NCBI RefSeq assembly: GCF_900961225.1
Contig: NZ_CAAHFN010000055.1
Location: 16,744 to 80,743, forward strand
DNA from: Modicisalibacter radicis
GTDB lineage: Bacteria > Pseudomonadota > Gammaproteobacteria > Pseudomonadales > Halomonadaceae
DNA length: 64,000 nt
Direction: 5' to 3'
The translations under genes were made by a program, and so were the position numbers. The stretch's first letter is position 1. The number at the start of each line of letters is the position of its first letter. Below are positions 10,054-18,903 of this stretch, one piece after another. The notes below the pieces were generated by a model, which worked only from the letters and a program-made list of their open reading frames with translations, had not been told where the DNA came from and made no database searches.

Positions 10054-10821
10054 ATGCTGGTGATTCCCGCCATCGATCTCAAGGACGGCCACTGCGTCCG
10101 CCTCAAGCAGGGCCGCATGGACGACGCCACCAGCTACGGCGACGACCCCGTGGCGATGGCCGCCCGCTGGGTCGACGCCGGCGCGCGGCGTCTGCACCTG
10201 GTCGACCTCAATGGCGCCTTCGAGGGCAAGCCGGTCAACGGCGAGGCGGTCACCGCGATCGCCCGCGCCTACCCCGGGCTGCCGATCCAGATCGGCGGGG
10301 GCATCCGCAGCGCGGCGACCATCGAGCACTATCTCGACGCCGGGGTCGGCTACGTGATCATCGGTACCCAGGCGGTCAAGCAGCCCGAGTTCGTCGGCGA
10401 GATGTGCCGGCTGTTCCCGGGCCGGGTGATCGTCGGCCTCGACGCCCGCGACGGCTTCGTTGCCACCGACGGCTGGGCCGAGGTGTCGACGCTCAAGGCC
10501 ACCGAGCTGGCCAAGCGCTTCGCCGATGACGGCGTATCGTCGATCGTCTACACCGACATCGCCCGCGACGGCATGATGCAGGGCGTCAACCTCGAGGCCA
10601 CCGTCGACCTGGCCCGCGACGGCGGGCTGCCGGTGATCGCCTCGGGCGGGGTCACCAACCTCGACGACATCCGCGCGCTGGCCGGGGTCGCCGACCAGGG
10701 GATTCTCGGCGCCATCACCGGCCGCGCGATCTACGAGGGCAGCCTCGACGTCGCCGCGGCCCAGCGGCTGTGCGACCAGCTCGAGGGCGCAGCCGGCACC
10801 ACCACCAGCGGGAGGAACTGA
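10054..10821 (+). CDS. hisA: ProFAR isomerase HisA
   Basis: 255 residues. Start with ACGAGGA upstream. A (beta/alpha)8 barrel that isomerises the ProFAR intermediate of histidine synthesis. The half-barrel phosphate sites QIGGGIRS (about residue 76) and IASGGV (about 196) and the catalytic acids in [12 protein letters not shown] and the YTDIARDG loop are present. It is three bases before hisF and normally works in sequence with the HisH-HisF complex. Confidence 0.98.
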   Translation: MLVIPAIDLKDGHCVRLKQGRMDDATSYGDDPVAMAARWVDAGARRLHLVDLNGAFEGKPVNGEAVTAIARAYPGLPIQIGGGIRSAATIEHYLDAGVGYVIIGTQAVKQPEFVGEMCRLFPGRVIVGLDARDGFVATDGWAEVSTLKATELAKRFADDGVSSIVYTDIARDGMMQGVNLEATVDLARDGGLPVIASGGVTNLDDIRALAGVADQGILGAITGRAIYEGSLDVAAAQRLCDQLEGAAGTTTSGRN

Positions 10822-10824
10822 CAC

Positions 10825-11598
10825 ATGGGTCTGGCCAAACGCATCATTCCCTGCCTCGACGTCGACGCCGGCCGGGTGGTCAAGGGCGTCAACTTCGTGG
10901 GCATCCGCGACGCGGGAGACCCGGTGGAGATCGCCAAGCGCTACAATCAGCAGGGCGCCGACGAGATCACCTTCCTCGACATCACCGCCAGCCATCAGGA
11001 TCGCGACACCACCGTGGAGATGGTCGAGCGCATCGCCGGCGAAGTGTTCATCCCGCTGACAGTGGGCGGTGGTATCCGCAGTTGCGAGGACATCCGCACC
11101 ATGCTCAACGCCGGTGCCGACAAGGTCTCGATCAACACCGCCGCGGTGACCAACCCGGACTTCGTGCGCGAGGCCGCCGAACGCTTCGGCAGTCAGTGTA
11201 TCGTGGTGGCGATCGACGCCAAGCGCGTCTCCGCCGAGGGCGAGGCGCCGCGCTGGGAGATCTTCACCCACGGCGGGCGCAAGCCCACCGGGCTGGACGC
11301 CATCGACTGGGCGCGCAAGATGGTCAATTACGGTGCCGGCGAGCTGCTGTTGACCAGCATGGACCGCGACGGCACCAAGGCCGGCTTCGACCTGGAGGTG
11401 ACCCGCGCGATCGCCGACGCCGTGGCGGTACCGGTGATCGCCTCCGGCGGGGTCGGCAACCTCGACCACCTGGTCGAGGGCGTGACCAGAGGCGGCGCCG
11501 ACGCGGTGCTCGCGGCGAGTATCTTCCACTTCGGCGAATACACCATCCCCGACGCCAAGCGCTACTTGGCCGAGCACGGCATCGAGATGCGTCTGTAA
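10825..11598 (+). CDS. hisF: Imidazole glycerol phosphate synthase, cyclase subunit HisF
   Basis: 257 residues, full length. It shares the barrel fold of HisA and forms imidazole glycerol phosphate and AICAR with ammonia from HisH. The catalytic Asp near the N-terminus ([15 protein letters not shown]) and the second Asp in [11 protein letters not shown] are visible, with phosphate loops VGGGIRS and ASGGVGN. Last gene of the his run. It is convergent with the DUF416 gene 52 bases later, with no clear terminator hairpin between them. Confidence 0.98.
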   Translation: MGLAKRIIPCLDVDAGRVVKGVNFVGIRDAGDPVEIAKRYNQQGADEITFLDITASHQDRDTTVEMVERIAGEVFIPLTVGGGIRSCEDIRTMLNAGADKVSINTAAVTNPDFVREAAERFGSQCIVVAIDAKRVSAEGEAPRWEIFTHGGRKPTGLDAIDWARKMVNYGAGELLLTSMDRDGTKAGFDLEVTRAIADAVAVPVIASGGVGNLDHLVEGVTRGGADAVLAASIFHFGEYTIPDAKRYLAEHGIEMRL

Positions 11599-11650
11599 GC
11601 GTCCGCCACGCTCTTGTCTGGCGAAAACTCCTTGCCGCCAACAGTCCGGT

Positions 11651-12253
11651 TCAGCTCTCCAGGCTCAGGCCCAGATTGCTGACGCCGTCGTTGCGCCCCA
11701 GCCGGCGCAGCGCTTTGAGCGCCTCGCGGTCGAGCTCGCCCTCGGCGGCCTCGAGCGCGGCCTCCTGGAAGTCGCGCTCGTCGTCCATCAGCGGATGAGC
11801 GTTCAGCCGTGCGGCAGCCTGCTCGGTATCGTCCTCTTCCGCTCCTTCGGTCATCTCGACATACGCCTGGACGCCGCTGGTCGACAGCCGGCTGACCTCC
11901 AGCGGCGCCCCGGGCAGCTCGCCCTGCAGGGCATCGAGCAGCGTCGACAGCGCGACGACCGTTTCCACCGCACGGCGAGCACCGAAGCTGTCATCGTCGC
12001 CGGGCGGTTCCAGCTCGGCGAGCTTCTCGGCCTGGCGGGCGAAGTCGATGCGCGCATCGCGCACCGTCAGCACCTCCCAGACCAGGTCGAGGACCACCCG
12101 CAGCGCGGCGCTGTCGCCCTGGCCGGTCATCTGCGCGTAAAGCGCGTAGTTGGGCATCAGCCGCTCGCAAAGCGCGGCCATGAAGGCCCACTGCTGACGG
12201 CGGCCCAGTTGTCGCAAGCGGGCCTTGAAGCCGCCTGGAGATGTCTGTTGCAT
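11651..12253 (-). CDS. DUF416 (YjaG-like) protein
   Basis: 200 residues, no signal peptide, largely helical and acidic. The opening (LGRRQQWAFMAALCERLMPNY by sense, residues 15-36) and the LWE-type helix VVLDLVWEVL match the YjaG/DUF416 family, which is common in gammaproteobacteria and has no settled function. The C-terminal third has an acidic linker (GAEEDDTEQ) and ends LGLSLES. It stands alone between the his operon and an alkyltransferase-like gene, with a 97-base gap upstream that shows nothing obvious. Confidence 0.85.
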   Translation of the reverse strand: MQQTSPGGFKARLRQLGRRQQWAFMAALCERLMPNYALYAQMTGQGDSAALRVVLDLVWEVLTVRDARIDFARQAEKLAELEPPGDDDSFGARRAVETVVALSTLLDALQGELPGAPLEVSRLSTSGVQAYVEMTEGAEEDDTEQAAARLNAHPLMDDERDFQEAALEAAEGELDREALKALRRLGRNDGVSNLGLSLES

Positions 12254-12350
12254 AATCGTCTGCCCTATCTCTTACTGGCGAAGCTTCACTAAGAAGGCTG
12301 TTACTCGAAAGGCTCCGATTGGGAAGGTCGCTCCGAGGCGCGAACCAGGT

Positions 12351-12647
12351 TCATGGCCAGAGCAGCTCGGCATTGACTCGCCCCTTGGCATCGAAGGCGA
12401 CACCCTCGGCGCGCAGTTTCTCGCGCTGGGTGATCGCTCCGCCATGCTCGGCGACGCGCCGCGAGGCGTTGATCACCCGGTGCCAGGGCAAACCGTGACC
12501 GGCGGGCAGATGGCGCATTGCGCTGCCGACCATGCGTGCCGTGGCACCATCGGTCATCTTCGCCACGCGACCGTAGGTGGTCACCCGCCCGGCGGGGATC
12601 TGCGCGACGATGGTGTAGATCTGCTCGAGTCGATCGCTACGGGTCAT
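12351..12647 (-). CDS. Alkyltransferase-like protein (ATL/YbaZ type)
   Basis: 98 residues, the size of a stand-alone ATL. The active-site motif of O6-alkylguanine transferases, PCHRV, is PWHRV here (Trp55). The protein should therefore bind O6-alkylguanine without repairing it and hand the lesion to nucleotide excision repair, as known for ATL proteins. The DNA-binding wing RVTTYGRVAKM and the recognition segment GSAMRHLP are present. It is divergent from the glutamine amidotransferase-like gene, with a 67-base gap. uvrA is elsewhere in this window. Confidence 0.92.
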   Translation of the reverse strand: MTRSDRLEQIYTIVAQIPAGRVTTYGRVAKMTDGATARMVGSAMRHLPAGHGLPWHRVINASRRVAEHGGAITQREKLRAEGVAFDAKGRVNAELLWP

Positions 12648-12714
12648 GCGCCTCTCCCTATCGGCTATCGCGGCGCTTGCCGCTGCCGAAAAGCTTATTC
12701 ACCATGGGGCCATC

Positions 12715-13407
12715 ATGCATATCTACTTCCTCCAGCACGCTGCCCACTACGGCCCTGCCCGCTTCGCCGACTGGCTGGTCGGCATGGGCCATAGCCACAA
12801 TACCAGCCACCTGTACGCGGGCGAGATGCCGCCGCGCCTCGAGGACTGCGACGCACTGATCGTGCTCGACGGCCCGCAGGCACATGACGCCACGCAGGCG
12901 CATCCCTGGCTCAGGCGCGAGAACAAGCTGCTGATGCGCGCGCTGAAAAGCGGCAAGCCGGTGCTCGGCGTCGGACTCGGCGCACAGCTGATCGCCGTGC
13001 AATTGGGCGCCATCGTCTCGCGCGGCACCTATGCCGAGACCGGCTGGCATCCGGTCACCCTGGCCCCGGAGAGCCCTTTCGACCTGCCCGAGACCTTCGA
13101 TGCCTTCCACTGGCACCGCACCATTTTCGGCCTGCCTGACGACGCCCTGCCGCTGGGTGCCAGCGCGGCGAGTCCGGTACAAGGCTTCGCCTGGGACGGC
13201 GGCCGGGTGGTCGGCCTGCAGTGCCATCTCCAAGCCACCCGCGACAGCGTCTCGGCCCTGCTCGACGCCCACGGCGATTCGCTCGATGGCGACGGGCCCT
13301 ACGTGCAGGACGCCGAGACGATCCTCGCGGATCCCCGACGCTTCGACCGTCTCGCGGCGCTGCTCGACCGGGTGATGATGCGCTGGGTGGCCAGCACCAG
13401 CCGCTAG
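12715..13407 (+). CDS. Class I glutamine amidotransferase-like protein lacking the catalytic Cys
   Basis: 230 residues from the ATG at 12715 (MHIYFLQHA). An in-frame upstream extension is unlikely. Fold landmarks of stand-alone class I amidotransferases are present (LDGPQAHDA, KPVLGVGLGAQLIA, WHRTIFGLP). The nucleophile position in the usual GxCxG elbow is Gly87 (codon GGA). The usual His-x-Glu is His171-x-Gln173. Two of three triad residues are thus lost, and glutaminase activity is not expected. It converges on selU, and both genes end in the same CTAG. It may be a binding or regulatory relic. Confidence 0.85.
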   Translation: MHIYFLQHAAHYGPARFADWLVGMGHSHNTSHLYAGEMPPRLEDCDALIVLDGPQAHDATQAHPWLRRENKLLMRALKSGKPVLGVGLGAQLIAVQLGAIVSRGTYAETGWHPVTLAPESPFDLPETFDAFHWHRTIFGLPDDALPLGASAASPVQGFAWDGGRVVGLQCHLQATRDSVSALLDAHGDSLDGDGPYVQDAETILADPRRFDRLAALLDRVMMRWVASTSR

Positions 13408-14507
13408 GAGCCTGTCGGACCCGAGGCTGCTCTACCGCGCCAGTCGCGGGCGAACGCCAGGCAGCTGTCCCAGTCGCCGACGTGCAGGAAGGTCTGCTGA
13501 TGCTTCTCCAGCTGGTAGCGATACAGCGGATCGTAATACTCGGTGAGCAGCGGCGCCAGCCACGCCTCGTGGGCCTGGGGGTTGCCACGCGCATGCTCGG
13601 CGAAGGCCAGCGCCTGCAGGCGCTGCAGGCGCTCCAGGCGCGCCCCGCCGAGGCGCTTCTTGAGCCGCCCCAGAGCGCCGCTCAGTTGCTTGCGCATCAG
13701 CGTCCAGCCCAGCCATTCGCCGTACTGGCCGGCATAGACCGCCCACAGATCCTCGATGTAGTCCTTGTGGATGCGCGCCAGCCGCCAGTCCAGCGGCATC
13801 TCCACGCGGATGCGCGGCGCGCGCTCCATGCCCCGCCAGAAGCTCAGCGGAATGTTGACGCTGCCGATGTGCCGCGACTCGTCCTCGATGACATAGGGCG
13901 CGGCAAGCGTCAGCAGCTCGCGGCCGAGGGCGTGCTCGAAGTCGATCTGCGCCGGTGCAGGCAGCGGGTGGCGGCCGAACGCCGAGCCCTTGTGGCGCGC
14001 GCAGGCCTCGAGGTCCGGCCCACCGGCGCGCTGGACGAGCTCGGTCTTGGCGCAGCCGGTCAGGCCGCCGACGATCAGCATGGGGCGCTCGGCGGCGGCA
14101 TCGATGCGCCGGCACAGCGCCTGGCGCATCGCCTTCCAGCCGCCCTGAATGCGTGGCCGCTCGATGCCGGCCTCGGCGAGCCATTGCTGGGCGATCTGCG
14201 AGCGCAGCCCACCGCGAAAGCAGTAGACCAGCGCATCGGGATGCGCATCGAGGCATTCGCGCCAGGCCTCGATGCGCCGCCGCTTGAGCGCACCATCGAC
14301 CAGCCGCCGGCCGAGTTCGATCGCCGCGCCCTGGCCGGCCTCCTTGTAGCGGACGCCGACCCGGTGACGCTCCTCGTCGTCCATCAACGGCAGGTTGACG
14401 GCCCCCGGCAGCGCGCCCTGGGCGAACTCCACCGGCGCACGCACGTCGATCAGCGTACGCCCCGCGCGCAGCCACTCGAGATCGGGCTCGAGTGTCGGCA
14501 GGTTCAT
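13404..14507 (-). CDS. selU: tRNA 2-selenouridine synthase SelU/MnmH
   Basis: 367 residues. It converts 2-thiouridine at the wobble position of tRNAs for Lys, Glu and Gln to 2-selenouridine through a geranylated intermediate, using selenophosphate. N-terminal rhodanese domain with Cys96 in YCFRGGLRSQ, then a P-loop domain (VGGLTGCAKTE, about 146-156). The P-loop has Ala where Gly is common before Lys. The start overlaps the selD stop by four bases, so donor and user of selenophosphate are coupled. Confidence 0.96.
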   Translation of the reverse strand: MNLPTLEPDLEWLRAGRTLIDVRAPVEFAQGALPGAVNLPLMDDEERHRVGVRYKEAGQGAAIELGRRLVDGALKRRRIEAWRECLDAHPDALVYCFRGGLRSQIAQQWLAEAGIERPRIQGGWKAMRQALCRRIDAAAERPMLIVGGLTGCAKTELVQRAGGPDLEACARHKGSAFGRHPLPAPAQIDFEHALGRELLTLAAPYVIEDESRHIGSVNIPLSFWRGMERAPRIRVEMPLDWRLARIHKDYIEDLWAVYAGQYGEWLGWTLMRKQLSGALGRLKKRLGGARLERLQRLQALAFAEHARGNPQAHEAWLAPLLTEYYDPLYRYQLEKHQQTFLHVGDWDSCLAFARDWRGRAASGPTGS

Positions 14508-15541
14508 CGGCGGACCTCGATCAGCGCCTCGCCGCCGGCCTTGGTGAATTCGCCGAACGACTCGAGGCTCAGCCCGAACTTGCGGCCGACACGCTCGACG
14601 TCATCGGCATAAGAGGGATGCACCGCCAGCAGCAGCCCGCCGGAGGTCTGCGGGTCGCACAACCACTGCCAGTGGGCGGCATCCATCTCGGGCAGCCGCT
14701 TGCCCAGCGCGTTGCGATTGCGCTCGGTGCCGCCGGGCACCGCGCCCTGGCGACGATAGGCCTCGGCCTCGGCGAGCCGCGGCAGGCGCCGGAAGTCGAT
14801 GCGCGCGGCCACCCCGCTGGCCTCGCACATCTCGCTCAGGTGGCCGGCCAGGCCGAAACCGGTGACGTCGGTCATCGCATGCACGCCCGAGATACGCGCC
14901 ATCTCGACGCCGATGTCGTTGGGCTTGAGCATGGTCTCGCGGGCCAGCCCGTGATGGCCCTCCTTGAGCAGGCCGCGCTTCTCGGCGGTGGTCAGCAGGC
15001 CGACGCCGAGCGGCTTGGTCAGATAAAGCAGATCGCCCGGCTCGGCGCCCTTGTTGAGCTTGAGGGCGTCGAGATCGACCAGGCCGTTGACCGCCAGGCC
15101 GAAGATCGGCTCGGGGGCATCGATGGAGTGACCGCCGGCCAGCGCCAGCCCCAGCTCGCGGCATACCGCCTGGGCCCCGGCGACCACGTCGCCGGCGATG
15201 TCGGCCTCCAGCTTGTCGAGCGGCCAGCCGAGGATACCCAGCGCCATCACCGGCTTGCCGCCCATGGCGTAGACGTCGCTGATGGCGTTGATCGCGGCGA
15301 TACGACCGAAGTCGAACGGGTCGTCGACGATCGGCGTGAAGAAATCGGTGGTGGCGATCATCCCGCGGCCGTCGCCGAGATCGTAGACCGCCGCGTCCTC
15401 GCGGCCCTGATTGCCGACGATCAATTTGCTATTGCTGGCCCCCGGCCCGGCCTTGGCGAGGATGCTATCGAGCACGTCGGGGGCGATCTTGCAGCCGCAA
15501 CCGGCGCCGTGGCTGTACTGGGTCAGGCGAATGGCGCTCAT
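14504..15541 (-). CDS. selD: Selenide, water dikinase SelD
   Basis: 345 residues from the ATG at 15541, which has AAGGAG upstream. It makes selenophosphate from selenide and ATP. The active-site loop SHGAGCGCK carries Cys15 and Cys17, so this is the cysteine form, not a selenoprotein. Lys18 and the PurM/AIR-synthase-like ATP motifs (ATTDFFTPIVDDPFDFGRI by sense, about 60-78) are present. It is coupled to selU. No selA or selB is in the window, so the local evidence supports only tRNA selenation. Confidence 0.97.
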   Translation of the reverse strand: MSAIRLTQYSHGAGCGCKIAPDVLDSILAKAGPGASNSKLIVGNQGREDAAVYDLGDGRGMIATTDFFTPIVDDPFDFGRIAAINAISDVYAMGGKPVMALGILGWPLDKLEADIAGDVVAGAQAVCRELGLALAGGHSIDAPEPIFGLAVNGLVDLDALKLNKGAEPGDLLYLTKPLGVGLLTTAEKRGLLKEGHHGLARETMLKPNDIGVEMARISGVHAMTDVTGFGLAGHLSEMCEASGVAARIDFRRLPRLAEAEAYRRQGAVPGGTERNRNALGKRLPEMDAAHWQWLCDPQTSGGLLLAVHPSYADDVERVGRKFGLSLESFGEFTKAGGEALIEVRR

Positions 15542-15619
15542 GGTCATCTCCTTGCGCATGCGTGATTGCCACGCTCATGTTTCGAACTCGCTGCTTCAAG
15601 CATAGCCACCGGGCGCGGC

Positions 15620-16996
15620 TCAAAGCGCCTCGATGGCCTCGGCGAGCTTGTCGACGGCGACCACCGTCATCCCTTCGGGGTCACGCTTGGGCGCGTTGCC
15701 GCGCGGCACGATGGCGCGGGTGAAGCCGTGCTTGGCGGCCTCGACGATACGCTCCTGGCCGCTCGGCACCGGGCGGATCTCGCCCGACAGGCCAACCTCG
15801 CCGAACACCACCAGCTCGCGGGGCAGCGAGCGGTTCTGCAGGCTCGACACCACCGCCAGCAGCACCGCCAGGTCGGCGCTGGTCTCCAGAACCTTGACCC
15901 CGCCGACCACGTTGAGGAATACGTCCTGGTCGCCGGTGAACAGCCCGCCGTGCTTGTGCAGCACCGCCAGCAGCATCGCCAGGCGATTACTGTCGAGACC
16001 CACCGCGACGCGTCGCGGATTGCCCAGCGCCGAGTCGTCGAGCAGCGCCTGGACCTCGACGAGGATCGGCCGGGTGCCCTCCCAGACCACCATCACCAGG
16101 CTGCCCGGAGCCTGCTCCTCACCCCGCGAGAGGAAGATCGCGCTGGGATTCTTGACCTCCTTCATGCCCTGCTCGAGCATCGCGAACACGCCCAGCTCGT
16201 TGACCGCGCCAAAACGGTTCTTCTGGCCGCGCAGCGTGCGAAAGCGCGAATCGGCGCCGCCCTCGAGCAGCAGCGAGGCGTCGATCATGTGCTCGAGCAC
16301 CTTGGGGCCGGCCAGGGTGCCATCCTTGGTCACATGGCCGACCAGCATCAAGACGGTGTTCGACTGCTTGGCGAAACGGGTCAGCGCCGCCGCCGACTCG
16401 CGGACCTGGGCCACCCCGCCCGGTGCCGAGCCGATGTCCTCGAGGTGCATGGTCTGGATGGAGTCGATGATCAGCACCTCGGGGCGCTCGCGCTCGGCGA
16501 CGCCGAGGATCGTCTCGACGCTGGTCTCGGCGAGCATCTTGAGCCCCTGGGTGGGCAGTTGCAGGCGGTGGGCGCGCATCGCCACCTGCGACAGCGACTC
16601 CTCGCCGGTGACGTACAGCACGCGGCGCTGCTGGGCGAGCTTGCAGGCGGTCTGCAGCAGCAGGGTCGACTTTCCGGCGCCGGGATTACCGCCCAGCAGC
16701 ACCGCCGACCCCGGCACCAGGCCACCGCCGAGCACGCGGTCGAACTCGCCGAAGGTCGACGAGAAGCGCGGCACTTCGGCCAGGTCGACGCTGGCCAGGT
16801 CGGTAACCTCTCGCGACAGGCTTCCGGCGTAGCCCGCGCGCGCCGTCGCCGGAGCGCCGCCGCCACCCGGGCGCGGCGCGGCCAGGCGCACCTCGCTCAA
16901 GGTGTTCCACTCGCGGCAACTGGAGCACTGGCCCTGCCACTTGCTGTATTCGGCACCGCATTCGGTGCACACGAAGGCGCTCTTCGCTTTCGCCAT
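15620..16996 (-). CDS. radA: DNA repair protein RadA (Sms)
   Basis: 458 residues from the ATG at 16996 (MAKAKSAF). RadA is a DnaB-like ATPase that drives branch migration of recombination intermediates. In order: a four-Cys zinc finger (CTECGAEYSKWQGQCSSC, about 9-26), a RecA-like core with Walker A GGNPGAGKS, the family motif KNRFG, and a C-terminal Lon-like domain (from about 290). It lies upstream of selD on the same strand after a 78-base gap. A hairpin upstream separates it from the NlpE-like gene. Confidence 0.97.
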   Translation of the reverse strand: MAKAKSAFVCTECGAEYSKWQGQCSSCREWNTLSEVRLAAPRPGGGGAPATARAGYAGSLSREVTDLASVDLAEVPRFSSTFGEFDRVLGGGLVPGSAVLLGGNPGAGKSTLLLQTACKLAQQRRVLYVTGEESLSQVAMRAHRLQLPTQGLKMLAETSVETILGVAERERPEVLIIDSIQTMHLEDIGSAPGGVAQVRESAAALTRFAKQSNTVLMLVGHVTKDGTLAGPKVLEHMIDASLLLEGGADSRFRTLRGQKNRFGAVNELGVFAMLEQGMKEVKNPSAIFLSRGEEQAPGSLVMVVWEGTRPILVEVQALLDDSALGNPRRVAVGLDSNRLAMLLAVLHKHGGLFTGDQDVFLNVVGGVKVLETSADLAVLLAVVSSLQNRSLPRELVVFGEVGLSGEIRPVPSGQERIVEAAKHGFTRAIVPRGNAPKRDPEGMTVVAVDKLAEAIEAL

Positions 16997-17046
16997 AGGC
17001 TTCCTGTCGGATGGTCCGACGCTAATAACGAGCGGTGGGATAACGC

Positions 17047-17073
17047 ACAGGGGCGGCCGATGGCCGCCCCTGT
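17047..17073 (-). terminator. Hairpin terminator after the NlpE-like gene
   Basis: A 12-base-pair perfect stem: ACAGGGGCGGCC at 17047-17058 with GGCCGCCCCTGT at 17062-17073, loop GAT. The following minus-strand sequence is only weakly T-rich, so strength is uncertain. Confidence 0.6.
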
Positions 17074-17101
17074 TATTCACGCGTGACTACGACGCTATTG
17101 A

Positions 17102-17575
17102 CTACTGGCTTACGGCTGTCTGCTGACGGTTCAGGCGCAGCGTCTCGCCGTTCTCGAAGCGGCGACGTTGCGGATCGACCAGCTCGAGCGTGTCGCTGTC
17201 GAGCCTGAGGAAGTAGTAGACCTGGCCTTCGCCGTCCGGAGTCAGTTCGTAGACCGTCGCCTCGGGATCGTTGGCGGTACCGCTGAGCACGTTCCACTGC
17301 CCCTCGTAGTGCTCGGTCGGGGGATTCTGCGGGTGCTCGCGATAGCTGGCATCGAGGGCGAAGTCGCGCGCTTCGTCGGCGGCCTGCTCGTCACCCTCGA
17401 GGGTCACGGTAAGGTCGATACCCGCGCAGTTACGGCACGGCAGGGTACCTTCGTAGGTTGCCGTCTGCGGCTCCGCCACCGGCTCCTGGGTGCCCGTACC
17501 CTGCTGGGTACCTGTCGCGCACCCGCCGAGTAGCGCGAGCATCGCGGAACCAGCCAGCAACGTCCTGATCTGCAT
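17102..17575 (-). CDS. NlpE-like outer-membrane lipoprotein (copper/envelope stress type)
   Basis: 157 residues from the ATG at 17575, with AGGAGG upstream. Signal peptide with lipobox LLGGC (Cys about residue 19), then a Gln/Thr/Pro-rich linker. The NlpE N-terminal domain follows with the CxxC motif in TLPCRNCAGI. In E. coli NlpE senses surface contact and copper and signals to Cpx. This protein has only the N-terminal domain, so it is a short relative. It is flanked by radA and an Old Yellow Enzyme gene. Confidence 0.8.
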   Translation of the reverse strand: MQIRTLLAGSAMLALLGGCATGTQQGTGTQEPVAEPQTATYEGTLPCRNCAGIDLTVTLEGDEQAADEARDFALDASYREHPQNPPTEHYEGQWNVLSGTANDPEATVYELTPDGEGQVYYFLRLDSDTLELVDPQRRRFENGETLRLNRQQTAVSQ

Positions 17576-17673
17576 ATGAATCCTCCTGACCAATGAGCTT
17601 GGGCCGCCGTCCGTCCAGGCGGCTCGTGACTCACAGGATAGCGCCAAGCCAGGCCACTGGACAGCCCAGCGTG

Positions 17674-18771
17674 TCAGCCGAGTGCCGGATAGTCGGTATA
17701 ACCCCGCGCCCCGCCGCCGTAGAAGGTGTCCGGATCCGGCTCGTTGAGCGGCGCCTGACGGCGAAAACGCTCGACCAGGTCAGGGTTGGCGATGTACGGC
17801 CGGCCGTAGACCACCGCGTCGGCTAGCCCCTTCTCGATCAGCATCTCGCCGCGTGCGGCGGTGTAATGACCGCAATACAACAGCGGTCCACGGAAGCGAT
17901 CGCGCAGGTCGCGACGGAAATCGTCGGTCAACTGCACACCCTCGCCGGTCCAGTCGGGCTCGTTGATGTGCAGGTAGCCGATCTTGCGCAGCGACAGCTG
18001 CTCGGCCAGGTAGTGCATCATTGCCTCGGGCTCGTCGTCGCTGAGACCGAATATCTCGATGAACGGCGACAGCCGCACGCCGACGCGATCGGCGCCCAGC
18101 TCCGCGCTGACCGCATCGACCACCTCGAGCAGCAGCCGCGCGCGGTTGACCACGCTACCGCCATAGCGGTCCGTGCGCTTGTTGGAACCACTGGCCAGGA
18201 ACTGCTGGAGCAGGTAGGCATTGGCGGCATGCACCTCGACCATGTCGAAGCCGGCCCGCTTGGCGCGTCGGGCGGCCTGACGGTAGTCCTCGATGAGCAG
18301 CGGGATCTCCTCGAGTTCGAGCGCCCGTGGCGTGCTCGCCGGGTGACGCCCCGCCGTGCCGTCGGCGAATTCGGCGAAGCACTGCGCGCCCTCGCCGCGA
18401 ATCGCGCTGGGCGCCACCGGCTGCAGCCCGTTGGGCTGGACGATTTCATGCGAGACACGCCCCACGTGCCACAACTGCAACGCCATGCGCCCGCCGGCAT
18501 CGTGGACCGCCTTGACCACCTTGCGCCAGCCCGCCTCCTGGGCATCGGTATAGATGCCCGGGGTGTACACATAACCGCGAGCGGTGGGCGAGATATTGGT
18601 CGCCTCGCTGATCACCAGGCCCGCGCCGGCGCGTTGCGCATAATAGGTGGCCTGCAGCTCGCCGGGGATGCTGTCGGGCGTGCGCGCCCGGGTCAGCGGC
18701 GCCATGATGACGCGGTTGGGCAGCGTCAGGCGGCCCAGCTCTAACGGGAACAGCAGATTCTCGTAGGCCAT
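17674..18771 (-). CDS. Old Yellow Enzyme family alkene reductase (NemA-like)
   Basis: 365 residues from the ATG at 18771, with GGAGAG upstream. FMN-dependent (beta/alpha)8 barrel that reduces activated alkenes, quinones or nitro compounds with NAD(P)H. Family motifs seen: NRVIMAPLTRAR at the FMN site, LQLWHVGRVSH, the substrate-binding His/Asn pair in VHAANAYLLQQFL, and NKRTDRYGGS. It lies 132 bases downstream of hmp on the same strand, so it may share NO-responsive readthrough. Enzymes of this family also attack nitrate esters and electrophiles. Confidence 0.93.
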   Translation of the reverse strand: MAYENLLFPLELGRLTLPNRVIMAPLTRARTPDSIPGELQATYYAQRAGAGLVISEATNISPTARGYVYTPGIYTDAQEAGWRKVVKAVHDAGGRMALQLWHVGRVSHEIVQPNGLQPVAPSAIRGEGAQCFAEFADGTAGRHPASTPRALELEEIPLLIEDYRQAARRAKRAGFDMVEVHAANAYLLQQFLASGSNKRTDRYGGSVVNRARLLLEVVDAVSAELGADRVGVRLSPFIEIFGLSDDEPEAMMHYLAEQLSLRKIGYLHINEPDWTGEGVQLTDDFRRDLRDRFRGPLLYCGHYTAARGEMLIEKGLADAVVYGRPYIANPDLVERFRRQAPLNEPDPDTFYGGGARGYTDYPALG

Positions 18772-18903
18772 GGTCTCTCCTTTGCCTGGCATATCGGTCG
18801 GGAAACGCTGCCCCAGTAATGGCGTTCGTTAGGGCTCTAATCAATGCCTGCCCGATTGTTTCTCGCTATGACCCCGATGAGTAAGCTGCATGCTCGAGAC
18901 AAA

